DNA of 53,229 nt from Pseudomonadota bacterium. Lineage in GTDB: Bacteria; Pseudomonadota; Alphaproteobacteria; Rhodospirillales; Magnetospirillaceae. This document shows positions 42,008 to 50,913 of the stretch, in pieces. The translations under genes were made by a program, and so were the position numbers. Location: assembly GCA_023426365.1 (NCBI GenBank), contig JAFAAW010000045.1, positions 1-53,229 on the forward strand, written 5' to 3'. Positions within the stretch are counted from its first letter, which is position 1. Each line of letters starts with the position of its first letter. The notes under the pieces are model-generated. The model searched no databases. It saw only the letters and a list, made by a program, of their open reading frames with translations, and was not told where the DNA came from.

Positions 42008-43858
42008 ATGCCGGAATACCGTTCCCGTACTTCCACCCACGGCCGCAACATGGCGGGCGCGCGCGGGCTGTGGCGCGCCACGGGCATGAAGGACGAGGAT
42101 TTCGGCAAGCCGATCATCGCCATCGCCAATTCCTTCACCCAGTTCGTACCCGGCCACGTCCACCTGAAGGACCTGGGCCAGATGGTCGCCCGCGAGATCG
42201 AGAAGGCCGGCGGCGTCGCCAAGGAATTCAACACCATCGCCATCGATGACGGCATCGCCATGGGCCATGCCGGCATGCTGTATTCGCTGCCATCGCGCGA
42301 GATCATCGCCGACGCGGTCGAGTACATGGTCAACGCCCATTGCGCCGACGCGCTGATCTGCATTTCCAACTGCGACAAGATCACCCCCGGCATGCTGATG
42401 GCGAGCCTGCGCCTCAACATTCCGACCATCTTCGTCTCGGGCGGTCCGATGGAGGCCGGCAAGGTCAACATCAAGGGCGAGACCCACGCGGTCGATCTGA
42501 TCGACGCCATGATCAAGGCCGCCGACCAGAGCGTGTCCGACGAGGACGTGGCCGAATACGAGCGCTCCAGCTGCCCCACCTGCGGGTCGTGCTCGGGCAT
42601 GTTCACCGCCAATTCCATGAACTGCCTGACCGAGGCCCTGGGTCTCAGCCTGCCGGGCAACGGCACCATCGTCGCCACCCATGCCGACCGCAAGGAACTG
42701 TTCCTGGAGGCCGGCCGCCGCATCGTCGAGATCACCCGCCGCCATTACGAGCAGGGCGACGAATTGGTGCTGCCGCGCGCCATCGCCAATTTCGCGGCCT
42801 TCGAGAACGCCATGACGCTGGACATCGCCATGGGCGGGTCCACCAACACCGTGCTGCACCTGCTGGCCGCCGCCCAGGAAGCCGGCGTCGAGTTTACCAT
42901 GGCCGACATCGACCGCCTGAGCCGCCGCGTGCCCTGCCTGTGCAAGGTGGCGCCCAACATCGCCGACGTGCATATCGAGGACGTGCACCGCGCCGGCGGC
43001 ATCATGTCCATCCTGGGCCAGCTCGACCGCGCCGGCCTGCTGAATTCCGGCTGTTCCACCGTGCATGCGCCCACTCTGGGCGCCGCCCTGGACGCCTGGG
43101 ACATCAGCCGCACCAGCGACGAGAAGGTGCACACCTTCTTCGCCGCCGCCCCCGGCGGCGTGCGCACCACCGAGGCGTTCAGCCAGGCCAATCGCTGGAA
43201 GCAGTTGGACACCGACCGCGCCAAGGGTGTGATCCGCTCGGCCGAGCATGCCTTCTCCAAGGATGGCGGCCTTGCCGTGCTGTTCGGCAATATCGCGCTG
43301 GACGGCTGCATCGTGAAGACGGCCGGCGTGGATGAGAGCATCCTCAAGTTCCAGGGGCCGGCAGTGATCTGCGAAAGCCAGGACGAGGCCGTGGCCAAGA
43401 TCCTGAGCGGCGGCGTCAAGGCCGGCGACGTGGTGATCGTGCGCTATGAAGGCCCCAAGGGCGGCCCCGGCATGCAGGAGATGCTGTACCCGACCAGCTA
43501 TCTCAAGAGCATGGGCCTGGGCAAGCAATGCGCGCTCATCACCGACGGCCGCTTCTCGGGCGGCACGTCGGGCCTGTCCATCGGCCATGCCTCGCCCGAG
43601 GCCGCCGAGGGTGGCGCCATCGGTCTGGTGGAGCCGGGCGATATCATCGTCATCGACATCCCCAACCGCATCATCCGCGTGGATATCTCGGACGACGAAC
43701 TGGCCCGCCGCCGCGCCGCCATGGAGGCCAAGGGCGCCAAGGCGTGGAAGCCGGTGGATCGCAACCGCCCGGTCAGCCAGGCCCTGCGCGCCTATGCCGC
43801 CATGACCACCAGCGCCGCGCGCGGTGCCGTGCGCGACGTGTCGCAGTTGGACCGTTAG
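42008..43858 (+). CDS. ilvD: Dihydroxy-acid dehydratase
   Basis: Fe-S dehydratase in valine, isoleucine and pantothenate synthesis. The 616 residues match the E. coli-type enzyme, opening with PEYRSRTSTHGRNMAGARGL. Iron-sulfur ligands are visible in SNCDKITPG and CPTCGSCSGMFTANS. The active-site and metal region DDGIAMGHAGMLYSLPSREI is present, and near the C-terminus GRFSGGTSGLSIGHASPEAA carries the general-base Ser. The close match to the E. coli sequence suggests the [4Fe-4S] class, but the cluster type needs checking. Confidence 0.97.
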   Translation: MPEYRSRTSTHGRNMAGARGLWRATGMKDEDFGKPIIAIANSFTQFVPGHVHLKDLGQMVAREIEKAGGVAKEFNTIAIDDGIAMGHAGMLYSLPSREIIADAVEYMVNAHCADALICISNCDKITPGMLMASLRLNIPTIFVSGGPMEAGKVNIKGETHAVDLIDAMIKAADQSVSDEDVAEYERSSCPTCGSCSGMFTANSMNCLTEALGLSLPGNGTIVATHADRKELFLEAGRRIVEITRRHYEQGDELVLPRAIANFAAFENAMTLDIAMGGSTNTVLHLLAAAQEAGVEFTMADIDRLSRRVPCLCKVAPNIADVHIEDVHRAGGIMSILGQLDRAGLLNSGCSTVHAPTLGAALDAWDISRTSDEKVHTFFAAAPGGVRTTEAFSQANRWKQLDTDRAKGVIRSAEHAFSKDGGLAVLFGNIALDGCIVKTAGVDESILKFQGPAVICESQDEAVAKILSGGVKAGDVVIVRYEGPKGGPGMQEMLYPTSYLKSMGLGKQCALITDGRFSGGTSGLSIGHASPEAAEGGAIGLVEPGDIIVIDIPNRIIRVDISDDELARRRAAMEAKGAKAWKPVDRNRPVSQALRAYAAMTTSAARGAVRDVSQLDR

Positions 43859-43879
43859 GGCGAAAGCGGGGCGGGGATC

Positions 43880-44731
43880 GTGGCGACCATCGTCTGGAGC
43901 GAGATGATGAGTGTCGGCGTCCCCGCCCTGGACGCCGACCACAAGACCCTGATCAACCTCATCAACAACCTCCAGCGTTCCATCGGCGACGAAGAGGAAT
44001 ACGCCACCGTCGGCAGCGTGCTCATGGCGCTCGATGATTACGTCGAGCACCACTTCGCCCGCGAGGAACGGATGATGGAGGTCTGCCGCTATCCCTCGCT
44101 GTCGGCCCATGTGGCCATGCATCGCCGCCTGAGCGGGCAGGTGCGCGAGTTCCAGCAGGCCTATGCAGCCGACCCGACCGCGGTGCAGGTGCGCAAGTGC
44201 CTGGCCTTCCTGAACAAATGGCTGATCGAGCATATCTGCTCGACCGATATGGATTATCGCGGCTGGGTCATCGGCCATGCCGATGCGCTAAGCGCGGCGG
44301 AAGCCGTGGTGATGACCGGCCCGCGCACCGCCACCAGCCTGGACTGGCGCAGCCTCAAGGTGCTGGTGGTGGACGACAACCAGAACTTCTGCCAGATCAT
44401 GCGCACCATCCTGGAGGGGGTGGGGGTGATGGAAACCCGCGTGGTCGCGGACGTGGAAGCCGCCAAGGCCGCGCTGCTGGGCAAGGCCGTCGATATCCTG
44501 GTGGCCGACTGGCATGTGGGCCGCGACAGCGGGTTGGATCTGGTCGCCTGGCTGCGCGCGCAACCCGGCTTGGCACGCTTGCCGGTGCTGGTGCTGTCAG
44601 GGCATGAACGCCTGTCCAATCGCGACGTGGCGTTGGGTGCCGGCGCCGATGAATTCATGGAAAAGCCCATCTCGGCACGCGGTCTGCTGATCTGCCTGTC
44701 CAAGCTGATGCGCAAGGAGCGCGAGGGCTGA
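43880..44731 (+). CDS. Bacteriohaemerythrin / response-regulator receiver fusion
   Basis: 283-residue fusion starting at GTG 43880, 21 bases after ilvD; MATIVWSEMMSVGVPALDAD is the usual haemerythrin opening. The di-iron ligands are present: His21, His58/Glu62 (HFAREE), His77/His81 (HVAMH), and His118/Asp123 (HICSTD). Residues about 155-275 form a CheY-like receiver with an acidic pair in VLVVDDNQN, the phosphoacceptor Asp210 in VADWHVG, a VLSGH segment and a Lys in EKPIS. Oxygen or redox state bound by the haemerythrin could therefore modulate the receiver. No output domain is attached. It is followed by a chemoreceptor gene on the same strand. Confidence 0.9.
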   Translation: MATIVWSEMMSVGVPALDADHKTLINLINNLQRSIGDEEEYATVGSVLMALDDYVEHHFAREERMMEVCRYPSLSAHVAMHRRLSGQVREFQQAYAADPTAVQVRKCLAFLNKWLIEHICSTDMDYRGWVIGHADALSAAEAVVMTGPRTATSLDWRSLKVLVVDDNQNFCQIMRTILEGVGVMETRVVADVEAAKAALLGKAVDILVADWHVGRDSGLDLVAWLRAQPGLARLPVLVLSGHERLSNRDVALGAGADEFMEKPISARGLLICLSKLMRKEREG

Positions 44732-44855
44732 GACGGGGCGTCATGCCCATCTAATCGCCCCAATCGATTATTCCTTGTGAATTAATCCGTTTTATCTTTG
44801 GCTTGGCCCTTCCTATGGTGCTGCGCAGATTTTGCCGCCAAGGGAGGAAACGACC

Positions 44856-46541
44856 ATGCTGTCCCATCTCAAGATCGTCACCAAATCCCTGCTGGTGGTG
44901 TTGCTGCTGGCGATCACCGGCGTTGCGGTGTTTGTGGGCGGGGTGGTTTCGCTGAGTGCGGTCAAGGACGAGTACCGCCGCACCCTGGAGCAGGAAAGCC
45001 CCGCTTTGGTCATGGGCGGGCGCGCCCAGCGCCACTTCCAGATGGTGGCCAAGGACCTGAACCGCATGTTCCTGCATGCCGACGATCCCAGGATGATCGA
45101 CATGCTGTGGCAGGATGCCGCGCAGGAACAAAAGCGCCTGTTCTGGTGGAAGAACGGCGCCTTTCTGGCCGGCTACCCCGACCAGCGCGTCGATATCGAA
45201 GCAAACTTCCGCAATTTCCATGCCCTGCTGGGCTTTGGCGAACGGGTTACCGCGCTGGTTCGGGCCGGCGATCTGAACGGGGCCAAGGCCATCATCGCCC
45301 GCGACATCGATCCGCTGATCGAGCGCATGAACGAGGACATGGCCGTGCAGATGGATCGCAACCTGGACGCCTGGAAGCAGCGTTCCGCCGACCTCCACGA
45401 CCAGTTCCAGGCCACGGTTCTGCGCGGTTTCGCGCTGATGGGCGGCGGCATCCTGTTGGCCGTGGCCGCCGCTGTCGTGGTGATGCGCCGGGGTGTGACC
45501 CAGCCGATCGGACGCCTGTCGGCGGCCATGGCCCGCATTCGCGAAGGCGATCTGGCCGCCGAGGTGCCCGGCACCGACCGTCGCGACGAAGTGGGTGAGA
45601 TGGCCCGCGCGGTCGCCTATTTCCGCCGCAACGCGCTGGAGCGGGTGGAACTGGAGCGTATTCAGGCCGAGGAACGTGCGGCCAAGGACCGCCGCGCGGC
45701 GGTGGTCGAGCAGACCGTTGCCGCGTTCGACGCCCAATTGGGCGCCGTGCTGGACAAGGTGGGCGGTGCGGTCGAGGCCCTGTCGGCCACTGCCACCACC
45801 ATGTCGGGGCTGGCCGAGCGCACGGAAGGAAGTGCTTCGGGGTCGGCAATGGCGGCCGAGCGCGGTTCGGCTTCGGTGCAGGCGGTGCAGAATTCGGCCC
45901 ACGAGATCGCCGCGTCCCTGGACGAGGTGGCCTCCAGCGTGTCGCATTCCCGCCAGATCGCGGAACGCGCCATGGCAGAAACCAGCGTCTCCACCCGCTC
46001 GGTGCAGGTGCTGTCCGATACTGCCGACAGCATTGGCCGGGTGGTCGATCTTATCCAGCAGATCGCCAGCCAAACCAACCTGCTGGCGCTGAATGCCACC
46101 ATCGAAGCGGCGCGTGCCGGCGAGGCGGGCAAGGGCTTTGCCGTGGTGGCGGGCGAGGTCAAGCAATTGGCCAATCAGACCGCGCAGGCGACCGAGGAGA
46201 TCACCCGCCAGATCCGCGAAATCCGCACCGCCAGCGGCAGCACCGCCGAAGCCATGGAACGGGTGGCCCAGACCATGGTGGAAATGGCCCGCGCGTCGGA
46301 CGCCATCGCCGAGACCGTGCGGCGCCAGGGCGAGGTGACGGCGGGCATCGCACGCCGGGTGGAAGACGGCGCCTCGGCCATGAACGAGGTGGCGGTCACC
46401 ATCGTCGAGGTGGGCGGCGCCGCCCGCCAGACCGGACAGGCGGCGCGCGACGTTCTGGGGGCGGCCCATGGTCTGGCCGCCGAGGCCCAGGGGCTGCGCC
46501 GCGATTTCGGCAGCTTCGTTGCCACCCTCAAATCGGCCTGA
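44856..46541 (+). CDS. Methyl-accepting chemotaxis protein
   Basis: 561-residue chemoreceptor. From ATG 44856 (AGGGAGGAAACGACC upstream) there is a transmembrane helix at about 13-35, a periplasmic sensing region of about 36-185, a second helix at about 190-212, and a HAMP segment (VTQPIGRLSAAMARIREGDL). The cytoplasmic signalling domain contains the conserved hairpin tip QIASQTNLLALNATIEAARA followed by GEAGKGFAVVAGEVKQLANQ. The ligand class of the sensing domain is not recognised. It follows the haemerythrin-receiver gene by 124 bases. Confidence 0.93.
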   Translation: MLSHLKIVTKSLLVVLLLAITGVAVFVGGVVSLSAVKDEYRRTLEQESPALVMGGRAQRHFQMVAKDLNRMFLHADDPRMIDMLWQDAAQEQKRLFWWKNGAFLAGYPDQRVDIEANFRNFHALLGFGERVTALVRAGDLNGAKAIIARDIDPLIERMNEDMAVQMDRNLDAWKQRSADLHDQFQATVLRGFALMGGGILLAVAAAVVVMRRGVTQPIGRLSAAMARIREGDLAAEVPGTDRRDEVGEMARAVAYFRRNALERVELERIQAEERAAKDRRAAVVEQTVAAFDAQLGAVLDKVGGAVEALSATATTMSGLAERTEGSASGSAMAAERGSASVQAVQNSAHEIAASLDEVASSVSHSRQIAERAMAETSVSTRSVQVLSDTADSIGRVVDLIQQIASQTNLLALNATIEAARAGEAGKGFAVVAGEVKQLANQTAQATEEITRQIREIRTASGSTAEAMERVAQTMVEMARASDAIAETVRRQGEVTAGIARRVEDGASAMNEVAVTIVEVGGAARQTGQAARDVLGAAHGLAAEAQGLRRDFGSFVATLKSA

Positions 46542-46566
46542 GGGACGGGTTCTCAGGAGCGGGTAA

Positions 46567-46606
46567 CGGAAAAGGCCGCCGGGAGCGATCCCGGCGGCCT
46601 TTTCCG
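46567..46606. terminator. Bidirectional terminator between convergent genes
   Basis: Long perfect stem CGGAAAAGGCCGCCGGGA/TCCCGGCGGCCTTTTCCG with loop GCGA. Its A- and T-rich outer flanks suit termination in both directions, for the chemoreceptor (+) and fpr (-). Confidence 0.88.
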
Positions 46607-46632
46607 TGCCTTGGCCTATCGGCGGCGTGGCC

Positions 46633-47409
46633 TTACTTTTCGGCGAAGGCCTTTTCGATGACGTAATGGCCGGGGCCGGCATTGCTGCCCTGCTCGAAAC
46701 CGTTTTCGTCCAGCCAGGCGGCCAATTCGTTCATCATGTTGGGATTGCCGCAGATCATCACCCGGTCCTCGCCCGGATTGATGAAGGGATTGCCCAGGTC
46801 CTCGAACAGCTTGCCGGACCGGGCCAGTTCGGTGATGCGGCCCTGGTGGACATAGGGTTCGCGGGTGACGGTGGGGTAGTAGACCAGCTTGTGGCGCGCT
46901 TCCTCGCCGAAGAACTCGTTCTGCGGCAGGTCGTTCTGGATGAAGTCGCCGTAAACCAGATCGCTGACGCGGCGCACGCCATGCACCAGCACGACCTGAT
47001 CGAAGCGGTCATAGACCGCCGGGTCCTTGATGATCGACAGGAACGGCGCAAGGCCGGTGCCGGTGGACAGCAGGTACAACCGCTTGCCCGGCAGCAGGTT
47101 GTCCAGGATCAGCGTCCCCGTGGTCTTGCGGTTGACCAGGATGGTGTCGCCCGGCTTGACGTGCTGCAGGCGCGAGGTCAGCGGGCCGTTGGGCACCTTG
47201 ATGGAGAGGAATTCCAGGTGGTCCTCGTAGGAGGCGCTGGCCATGGAATAGGCACGCATCAACGGCCGTCCGTCCACCATCAGGCCGATCATGGCGAACT
47301 GGCCGCTTTCGAAGCGGAACCCCGGGTCGCGCGTCAGTTTCAGGGTGAACAGGGAATCGGTCCAGTGATGAACGTCAAGGACCGTCTTCTCAAGGATGTT
47401 GGATGACAT
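46633..47409 (-). CDS. fpr: Ferredoxin--NADP reductase
   Basis: FAD enzyme passing electrons between NADPH and ferredoxin or flavodoxin, important in oxidative stress and Fe-S assembly. The 258 residues are the short bacterial Fpr type: FAD motif RAYSMAS, NADP regions LLSTGTGLAPFLSII and MICGNPNMM, and a C-terminal Fpr-like end HYVIEKAFAEK. An AT-rich inverted repeat lies upstream. erpA, an Fe-S carrier gene, is about 2 kb away. Confidence 0.95.
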   Translation of the reverse strand: MSSNILEKTVLDVHHWTDSLFTLKLTRDPGFRFESGQFAMIGLMVDGRPLMRAYSMASASYEDHLEFLSIKVPNGPLTSRLQHVKPGDTILVNRKTTGTLILDNLLPGKRLYLLSTGTGLAPFLSIIKDPAVYDRFDQVVLVHGVRRVSDLVYGDFIQNDLPQNEFFGEEARHKLVYYPTVTREPYVHQGRITELARSGKLFEDLGNPFINPGEDRVMICGNPNMMNELAAWLDENGFEQGSNAGPGHYVIEKAFAEK

Positions 47410-47471
47410 GCTCGTGGCTCGATGGCTGGTCAGGGTGTGCGCCGCAGCACGGACACCGGGATGTCTTACAT

Positions 47472-47514
47472 ATTCTAAATCTCAATAACAAGGAAAAATT
47501 TGTATATTGAGATT
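47472..47514 (-). promoter_or_regulatory. AT-rich inverted repeat upstream of fpr
   Basis: AATCTCAATA (47478-47487) and TATTGAGATT (47505-47514) form a perfect 10-bp inverted repeat with a 17-base spacer, in a very AT-rich stretch of a GC-rich genome, 70-105 bases before the fpr start. On the - strand TAGAAT (47477-47472) is a good -10-like hexamer next to the proximal arm, though no -35 is obvious. The arrangement suits a regulator site over the fpr promoter. Confidence 0.5.
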
Positions 47515-47537
47515 AAGTAACACATTGAATGGTGTTA

Positions 47538-48320
47538 TTACCGCAGCTCCACCCAGATGGGGGTGTGGTCGGAGGCCTTGTCCTGGCCGCGCGGGGCCTT
47601 GTCGATGTCGCAGGCCACCAGCCGGTCCGCGGCCTGGGGCGACAGCAGCAGGTGGTCGATGCGCAGACCATTGTCGCGCTGCCAGGCCCTGGCCTGGTAA
47701 TCCCAAAACGTATAGCGGCCCGGCTCCGGGTGCAGGGCTCGGAACGCCTCGGTCAGGCCCAGATGGCACAATTCGCGGAACAGCGCGCGGCTTTCCGGCC
47801 GGCACAGCGCGTCGTCCTGCCAGCCGGCGGGATCGTAGACATCGGCATCGGTGGGGCAGACATTGTAGTCGCCGCCCAGCACGAACGGCGTCTCCGCCGC
47901 CAGCAATGTGCGGGCATGGACGACCAGCCGGCGCATCCAGCGCAGCTTGTAATCGAACTTTTCGCCCGGTGCCGGATTGCCGTTGGGCAGATACAGCGAG
48001 GCGATGCGCACCCCCTCTATCGTCGCCTCGATATAGCGGGCCTGCTCGTCGCCATCATGGTCGCCGCCGGGCAGTTGCGGCAGTCCGCGCATCACGTCCT
48101 CGATGGGGTGGCGCGACAGGATCGCGACGCCGTTATAGCTTTTCTGGCCGTGGACGGCGGCGCGATAGCCGGCCGCCTCGATCTCCAGGGCGGGGAATTG
48201 CTCGTCCTGGCATTTGATTTCCTGCAGCAGCACCACGTCGGGCGCGGCGTCGCGCAGCCAGTCCAGCAGATTGCCCAGCCGGGCGCGAACCGAATTGACG
48301 TTGAAGGTAGCGATCCTCAC
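47538..48320 (-). CDS. xth: Exodeoxyribonuclease III
   Basis: AP endonuclease/3'-5' exonuclease of DNA base-excision repair. The GTG at 48320 (AAGGAAGATTGCGCG upstream) gives 260 residues beginning with the conserved RIATFNVNSVRARL; the frame upstream to 48359 is not conserved. Catalytic segments are LQEIKCQDEQFP (Glu), GDYNVCPTDADVYDP (Asp-Asn), RIDHLLLSP and SDHTPIWVEL (the Asp-His pair). Confidence 0.95.
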   Translation of the reverse strand: MRIATFNVNSVRARLGNLLDWLRDAAPDVVLLQEIKCQDEQFPALEIEAAGYRAAVHGQKSYNGVAILSRHPIEDVMRGLPQLPGGDHDGDEQARYIEATIEGVRIASLYLPNGNPAPGEKFDYKLRWMRRLVVHARTLLAAETPFVLGGDYNVCPTDADVYDPAGWQDDALCRPESRALFRELCHLGLTEAFRALHPEPGRYTFWDYQARAWQRDNGLRIDHLLLSPQAADRLVACDIDKAPRGQDKASDHTPIWVELR

Positions 48321-48416
48321 CGCGCAATCTTCCTTTCCCAAGGTGGCGGCCGGTCCCATTGCCCCTGGGGCCGACTTTGTTCAAGATCATGGCGAACCCA
48401 GCGGGAAAGCCGGGCC

Positions 48417-49130
48417 ATGGTGAAAAACAGCATAGCGCATCGCGAGACCCGGGGCCGTGTCCCGCAATGCGCGGCGTCCGCATCCGTTCTGGTGCTGGCC
48501 GTCGCACTCGCGCTTTTTGCGGCCGATGCCCGGGCGGCGCCCTGCGGCAATGCCAGGCCGCCGGAGATCCGCGTGACCAGCGAGGCGCGCAAGCCCGACT
48601 ACCGCAATGCGCTGCCGCGTGCGCAGATTGGCGCATTGGCCGGGCGCGGTCACATGACGTCGGACAAGCGTCATGCCGGTCTGACCCAGACGCGCACGGA
48701 TTTTTCGGTCCGGCCGGTGCTTTCCTTCGTGCGGCGCGGCGACGGCACGGTCTGCGCCTCGCTGCAGCAGCTCGAGGCCAGTTGGCGTATCATCCAGTTC
48801 CAGGTGGACGTCGCGGCCGAGTATCGGCCCGGCACCTGCCCCTATCGGGAAATCCTCCAGCACGAAAACCAGCACGTCGCCATCGTCCAGCGCGCCTTTG
48901 CCGAGGCCGACGCCGCCCTGCGCCGCGACCTGGGGGATTTGGCTCGGCGGACCCGGCCGTTCGTGCTGTCGGGCACGCCCGAGCGGGCCGCCCAGCAGAT
49001 GGCGGAACGCTTCATGGCCGCCGCCCGCCCGGCGCTGGACCGCTACAGCCGCGACACCGAACGGGCCAATGCCGCCCTCGATACCCCGGAAAGCTATCGC
49101 GCGGTGTCCGCCCGCTGCCGCGACTGGTAG
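48417..49130 (+). CDS. Secreted DUF922-like putative metalloprotease
   Basis: 237 residues. A signal peptide (about 1-41: SASVLVLAVALALFAADARA) suggests export. The mature region contains LQHENQHVAIVQ with His149, Glu150 and His153 forming an HExxH zincin motif, and nearby RPGTCPYREI. This resembles the DUF922 family, described as predicted secreted Zn-dependent proteases. Activity is inferred, and the third zinc ligand was not identified. It is divergent from xth. Confidence 0.7.
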   Translation: MVKNSIAHRETRGRVPQCAASASVLVLAVALALFAADARAAPCGNARPPEIRVTSEARKPDYRNALPRAQIGALAGRGHMTSDKRHAGLTQTRTDFSVRPVLSFVRRGDGTVCASLQQLEASWRIIQFQVDVAAEYRPGTCPYREILQHENQHVAIVQRAFAEADAALRRDLGDLARRTRPFVLSGTPERAAQQMAERFMAAARPALDRYSRDTERANAALDTPESYRAVSARCRDW

Positions 49131-49149
49131 CCGCCTGCAAAAGGCGGGG

Positions 49150-49503
49150 TCAGACCGAAAAGCTGGAGCCGCAGCCGCAGGTCGAGCTGGCGTTGGGATT
49201 CTTGAACTGGAACGAGGACCCCATCAGATCCTCGACGTAATCCACCTCGGTGCCGGCCAGCAGGTCCAGCGAGGTCTGGTCCACCACCACCTTGGTGCCG
49301 TGCTGCTCGGTGATCACGTCGTCCTCGTTCACCTGGTCGTCCAGCGTGATGCCGTACTGAAAGCCCGAGCAGCCGCCGCCCGACACCGACAGGCGCAGCA
49401 TCAGGTTGGGCTTGCCTTCCATCTTGATCAGGGTCTGCACCCGCTGGGCGGCGCTGGGAGTGATGGCGACGCGGATTTCGCTCGCAACTGCCGTTTCGGC
49501 CAT
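49150..49503 (-). CDS. erpA: A-type iron-sulfur carrier ErpA
   Basis: Delivers Fe-S clusters to apoproteins. From ATG 49503 (TTGGAGATTTC upstream) there are 117 residues with the three conserved cysteines: Cys45 in SGGGCSGFQY and Cys109/Cys111 in CGCGSSF. ErpA and IscA share this pattern; the position outside an isc/suf cluster favours ErpA. It is divergent from dgt. Confidence 0.93.
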   Translation of the reverse strand: MAETAVASEIRVAITPSAAQRVQTLIKMEGKPNLMLRLSVSGGGCSGFQYGITLDDQVNEDDVITEQHGTKVVVDQTSLDLLAGTEVDYVEDLMGSSFQFKNPNASSTCGCGSSFSV

Positions 49504-49710
49504 GAAATCTCCAATCAAACTGTCGGCGTGGCGGAATTGGCGAAACGATAGCAAACTCCGCCGGTCGGGGGGAAGACACGTCAACCTTGTTGCCCCTTGT
49601 CCCATCAGGTGGGGCCGTGGCGCGAAATTGTCCAGCCCCGGTCATGTCCGGGCGGCATGGGGCGGGGTGCGTGGTTGCGTTCGCGCTCACCCGCTTGTAG
49701 TGTCCGCATC

Positions 49711-50913
49711 ATGACCGCGACCCCGCTTGCCCGCTCCGCCGTTCTCGCGCCGTATGCCTGCCGGCCCGAGGAATCGCGCGGGCGGCTGTATCCCGAGCCG
49801 GAAAGCCAGACGCGCACGCCGTTCCAGCGTGACCGCGACCGCATCATCCATTGCGCCGCCTTCCGCCGGCTGCAATACAAGACCCAGGTGTTCGTCTATC
49901 ACGAAGGCGACAACTTCCGGACCCGGCTGACCCATTCGCTCGAGGTGTCGCAGATTGCGCGCTCGGTCGCGCGCGTGTTGGGGCTGGACGAGGACATGGC
50001 GGAAAGCCTGGCGCTGGCCCACGATCTGGGCCACACGCCCTTCGGCCATGCCGGCGAGGATGCCTTGCAGGACGTGCTGGCCCGCTTCGGCGGCTTCGAC
50101 CACAATGCGCAAAGCTTGCGCGTGGTCACCAAGCTGGAGCGGCGCTATGTGGAATTCGACGGCCTGAACCTGACGTGGGAGACGCTGGAGGGGCTGGTCA
50201 AGCATAACGGCCCGCTGACCGGCCCGCTGGCGGTCAAGCCCGACCGCATCCTGCCCGGCGCCATCACCGAATACGTCGCCCGCCACGACCTTGAGCTGGA
50301 CACCTTCGCCAGCGCCGAGGCCCAGGTCGCCGCCCTGGCCGACGACGTCGCCTACAACAACCACGACATCGAGGACGGCCTGCGCGCCGGCCTGTTCTCG
50401 CTGGACGATCTCAGGGACGTGCCGCTGGTGGGGCCGGTGCTGTTCGCCGTCCAGCGCGAACATCCCGGCATCGATCGCTCCGTCCACATCCACGAAACCG
50501 TGCGCCGCATGATCGGCATGATGATCGGCGACATGATCGAGGAAACCAGGGCCCGCCTGGCCGATTTGCGGCCGGCCAGCGCCGACGACGTGCGCCGGCT
50601 AGGCCAGCCGCTGGTGTCGTTCTCGGACGCGATGAAGGCGCACGACCGGGCGCTCAAGGAATTCCTGTTCCCCAACATGTACCGCCATTTCCTGGTCAAC
50701 CGCATGACCTCGAAGGCGCGGCGCGTGGTCAAGGACCTGTTCAACCTGCTGCACGCCGAGCCAGGTTGCCTGCCGCCCGACTGGCGGCGGCAGACCGAGG
50801 GCGCCGGCACCCCCAAGACCGCCCGCGTGGTGGCCGACTACATTGCCGGGATGACCGACCGATTTGCGTTGGACGAGCATCGCCGGCTTTTCGACATGCA
50901 AGAGAAACCATGA
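49711..50913 (+). CDS. dgt: Deoxyguanosinetriphosphate triphosphohydrolase-like protein
   Basis: HD-domain hydrolase releasing triphosphate from dNTPs. ATG 49711 gives 400 residues; the frame to 49597 is not conserved. Signatures are RDRDRIIHCAAFRRLQYKTQ, TRLTHSLEVSQIARS, the HD motif AHDLGHTPFGHAGE, and VAALADDVAYNNHDIEDGLR. Its stop overlaps the argS start (ATGA). The dgt-argS-SPOR order is standard in alphaproteobacteria. Confidence 0.95.
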   Translation: MTATPLARSAVLAPYACRPEESRGRLYPEPESQTRTPFQRDRDRIIHCAAFRRLQYKTQVFVYHEGDNFRTRLTHSLEVSQIARSVARVLGLDEDMAESLALAHDLGHTPFGHAGEDALQDVLARFGGFDHNAQSLRVVTKLERRYVEFDGLNLTWETLEGLVKHNGPLTGPLAVKPDRILPGAITEYVARHDLELDTFASAEAQVAALADDVAYNNHDIEDGLRAGLFSLDDLRDVPLVGPVLFAVQREHPGIDRSVHIHETVRRMIGMMIGDMIEETRARLADLRPASADDVRRLGQPLVSFSDAMKAHDRALKEFLFPNMYRHFLVNRMTSKARRVVKDLFNLLHAEPGCLPPDWRRQTEGAGTPKTARVVADYIAGMTDRFALDEHRRLFDMQEKP

